Origin: Streptomyces himalayensis subsp. himalayensis
GTDB lineage: Bacteria; Actinomycetota; Actinomycetes; Streptomycetales; Streptomycetaceae
Direction of reading: 5' to 3'
Assembly: GCF_013778455.1 (NCBI RefSeq)
Contig: NZ_JACEHE010000048.1
Coordinates: forward strand, 1 to 43,639
Length of the DNA stretch: 43,639 nucleotides
The translations under genes and the position numbers were made by a program. The notes below the pieces were generated by a model that had not been told where the DNA came from, did not search any database, and saw only the letters and a program-made list of their open reading frames with translations. Below are positions 42,541 through 43,639 of the stretch, piece by piece (the stretch's first letter is position 1; the number at the start of each line of letters is the position of its first letter).

Positions 42541-42768
42541 CGCAGACTCCGCAGAAGAAAGATCACCAGCCGTCCATTGGCGATGATCGTCAGCAGTCCG
42601 TCCTGCGGGCAACCGCTTTTTGCTGGGACGGCCTCGCCGCGCCGAGATCGTCGCCCGTCCAGCCTGCGTCGGCCGCGGACCTGATGTGATCCGCCGACCT
42701 GTTGATGTCATTCCTGATGGCAGTTGCTGCCGATCGACCACTCCGTCCGGCGATGGTGCCGGAGCGGT

Positions 42769-43098
42769 TCAGCCGCCGTACGGATGGGCGTGCCGCCGGC
42801 GCCACCCGCGCAGGGCCTCCAGTAGCAGTCCGAGGACCAGGGACTGGATCAGGGCGGAGACGATGATCCCGCCGATGAGGGACCATGCAGGCAGATCAAG
42901 GCCCCACACCGCCTCGGCGACCGGTACGACGAAGAAGAAGGTGGGGCTGGTGAAGAACGCCGGCCACACCCAGATCAACGACTCGCCCCCGTGGTCGGAC
43001 CACAGCGGTTCGGTCGCGGCGATCACGACGGAGATGCCGACCAGACCGAGATACACCGCCGAGGCGGGGTTGTGAACTGCTGCCGCGAAGCAGCGCAC
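42769..43098 (-). CDS. SCO4225-like membrane protein
   Basis: A protein of about 109 residues with three or four hydrophobic segments (AVYLGLVGISVVIAATEPL, WVWPAFFTSPTFFFVVPVAE, IGGIIVSALIQSLVLGLLLE), starting HNPASAVYLG as in the Streptomyces SCO4225 family; function unknown. GTG 43098 is the only convincing in-frame start but has no ribosome site. The original 5' end may have been displaced by the transposon that begins just upstream. Confidence 0.6.
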   Translation of the reverse strand: MRCFAAAVHNPASAVYLGLVGISVVIAATEPLWSDHGGESLIWVWPAFFTSPTFFFVVPVAEAVWGLDLPAWSLIGGIIVSALIQSLVLGLLLEALRGWRRRHAHPYGG

Positions 43099-43149
43099 GA
43101 GTGTGATCTGGCGTGCATGAGCGAGTGTCCGGGTTGGGGTGGGTGCGCA

Positions 43150-43165
43150 GGGAACGAGAGTTCCC
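43150..43165. repeat. Hairpin upstream of the transposon gene
   Basis: GGGAAC-GAGA-GTTCCC, a perfect 6-bp stem with a four-base loop, 81 bp before the TnpB-related start. Small subterminal hairpins of this kind are found at IS200/IS605 ends; this is a possible left end. Confidence 0.45.
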
Positions 43166-43246
43166 TCATCGAATGGGTGACCTCGTCGAGGGGTGGTCGT
43201 TGAGTGCGGTGACGGGGTTCTGCGGGCCTGGATAGGGAGGGTGATC

Positions 43247-43639
43247 TTGGCGGATGGGCTGCGGGAGGTGGCGGCACCGTTCGTGGTGCCGGGCCCGTTG
43301 GGGGTGGCGGTCCGGGACCGGCTCAAGCAGCTGACCGCCGACGACGAGCAGGTCCTGCGTCTGGTCGGCGACCACCTGGGGGCGCTGGCCTCCCGTGACC
43401 TGAAGGCGCGCTGTGCGGCAGGTCTGGATCACGACGGTGATGCGTGGGCGGAGCGTAAGAGGGTCCTGACTGGGCAGTCGTCTTCGCGGTGGGCGGGGTC
43501 GATCACGAAGGCCACCCACGATCAGTGGGCACTGGCCCGGCGCGGCCAGCTGGCGCATGTCCAGGGCCTTCAGGCGGCAGTGCGCACGGTCGCGCACCGG
43601 CTGTCCCTGCCCGTGGGCGAAAAGGGCAGCAAGCACGCC
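43247..43639 (+). CDS. TnpB-related transposon protein, N-terminal part
   Basis: An open frame of 131 codons runs off the right edge. It begins ADGLREVAAPFVVPGPLGVA and contains LGALASRDLKARCAAGLDHD, SSRWAGSITKATHDQWALAR and VAHRLSLPVGEKGSKHA, which I recognise from Streptomyces IS200/IS605-type accessory proteins annotated as TnpB-related. TTG 43247 is preferred because AGGGAGG lies six bases upstream; GTG 43241 abuts that site. The catalytic C terminus is outside the window, so nuclease activity cannot be judged. Confidence 0.65.
   Translation, partial: MADGLREVAAPFVVPGPLGVAVRDRLKQLTADDEQVLRLVGDHLGALASRDLKARCAAGLDHDGDAWAERKRVLTGQSSSRWAGSITKATHDQWALARRGQLAHVQGLQAAVRTVAHRLSLPVGEKGSKHA

Noticed and set aside
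43166..43636. 156-codon minus-strand frame at the right edge
   Set aside because: Antisense to the TnpB-related frame, which has a recognisable protein and a good ribosome site.

Overview
The window is very GC-rich DNA from an actinomycete, almost certainly a Streptomyces. The signs are a type-2 argininosuccinate synthase tail, frequent GTG starts, ATGA/GTGA start-stop overlaps throughout, an SCO4225-like membrane protein, and an actinobacterial style of inositol cluster. No rRNA, tRNA or CRISPR array was seen.

Region 1 (1-15.4 kb) is myo-inositol catabolism and sugar uptake. After the argG tail and its terminator, a long minus-strand operon runs from iolC (10365) down to iolH (434): kinase iolC, a Cgl0158-type aldolase, iolB, iolD, mmsA/iolA, iolE, an MFS sugar porter, iolG and iolH. 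The iolB gene is internally deleted: about 90 codons remain of the usual 270-300, and the metal-binding core is gone. A LacI regulator (10603-11628) is divergent from iolC. Beyond it is a minus-strand ABC importer (lipoprotein, permease, single-domain ATPase). TAGAGCGCTCTA palindromes, one near-match before iolC and four spaced about 35 bp apart upstream of the importer, suggest that one LacI regulator ties the two transcription units together.

Region 2 (15.4-32.8 kb) begins with an orphan cytochrome P450 and continues as an apparently complete Wzx/Wzy-type surface polysaccharide locus. It encodes an LCP ligase-like protein, an FAD oxidoreductase, an ATP-grasp enzyme, a secreted GH26 glycosidase, a FemAB/GNAT-like transferase, a Wzz-like protein without a kinase domain, two GT4 glycosyltransferases, a NodB-type deacetylase, a MurJ/Wzx-like flippase, an O-antigen ligase/polymerase, an initiating phosphoglycosyltransferase and a secreted DUF3344-like protein. 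Nine of these genes form one tightly overlapping minus-strand operon (32832 to 22196).

Region 3 (32.8-36.9 kb) holds gene remnants, an AraC regulator divergent from a PhyH dioxygenase with a coupled small protein, a TSUP permease and a small hypothetical gene.

Region 4 (36.9-42.6 kb) is an arabinose-glycan unit (LacI regulator, GH27, GH51, and a GH remnant between them), followed by a beta-lactamase-fold serine hydrolase. The window ends with an SCO4225-like membrane gene and the start of a TnpB-related transposon gene running off the right edge.
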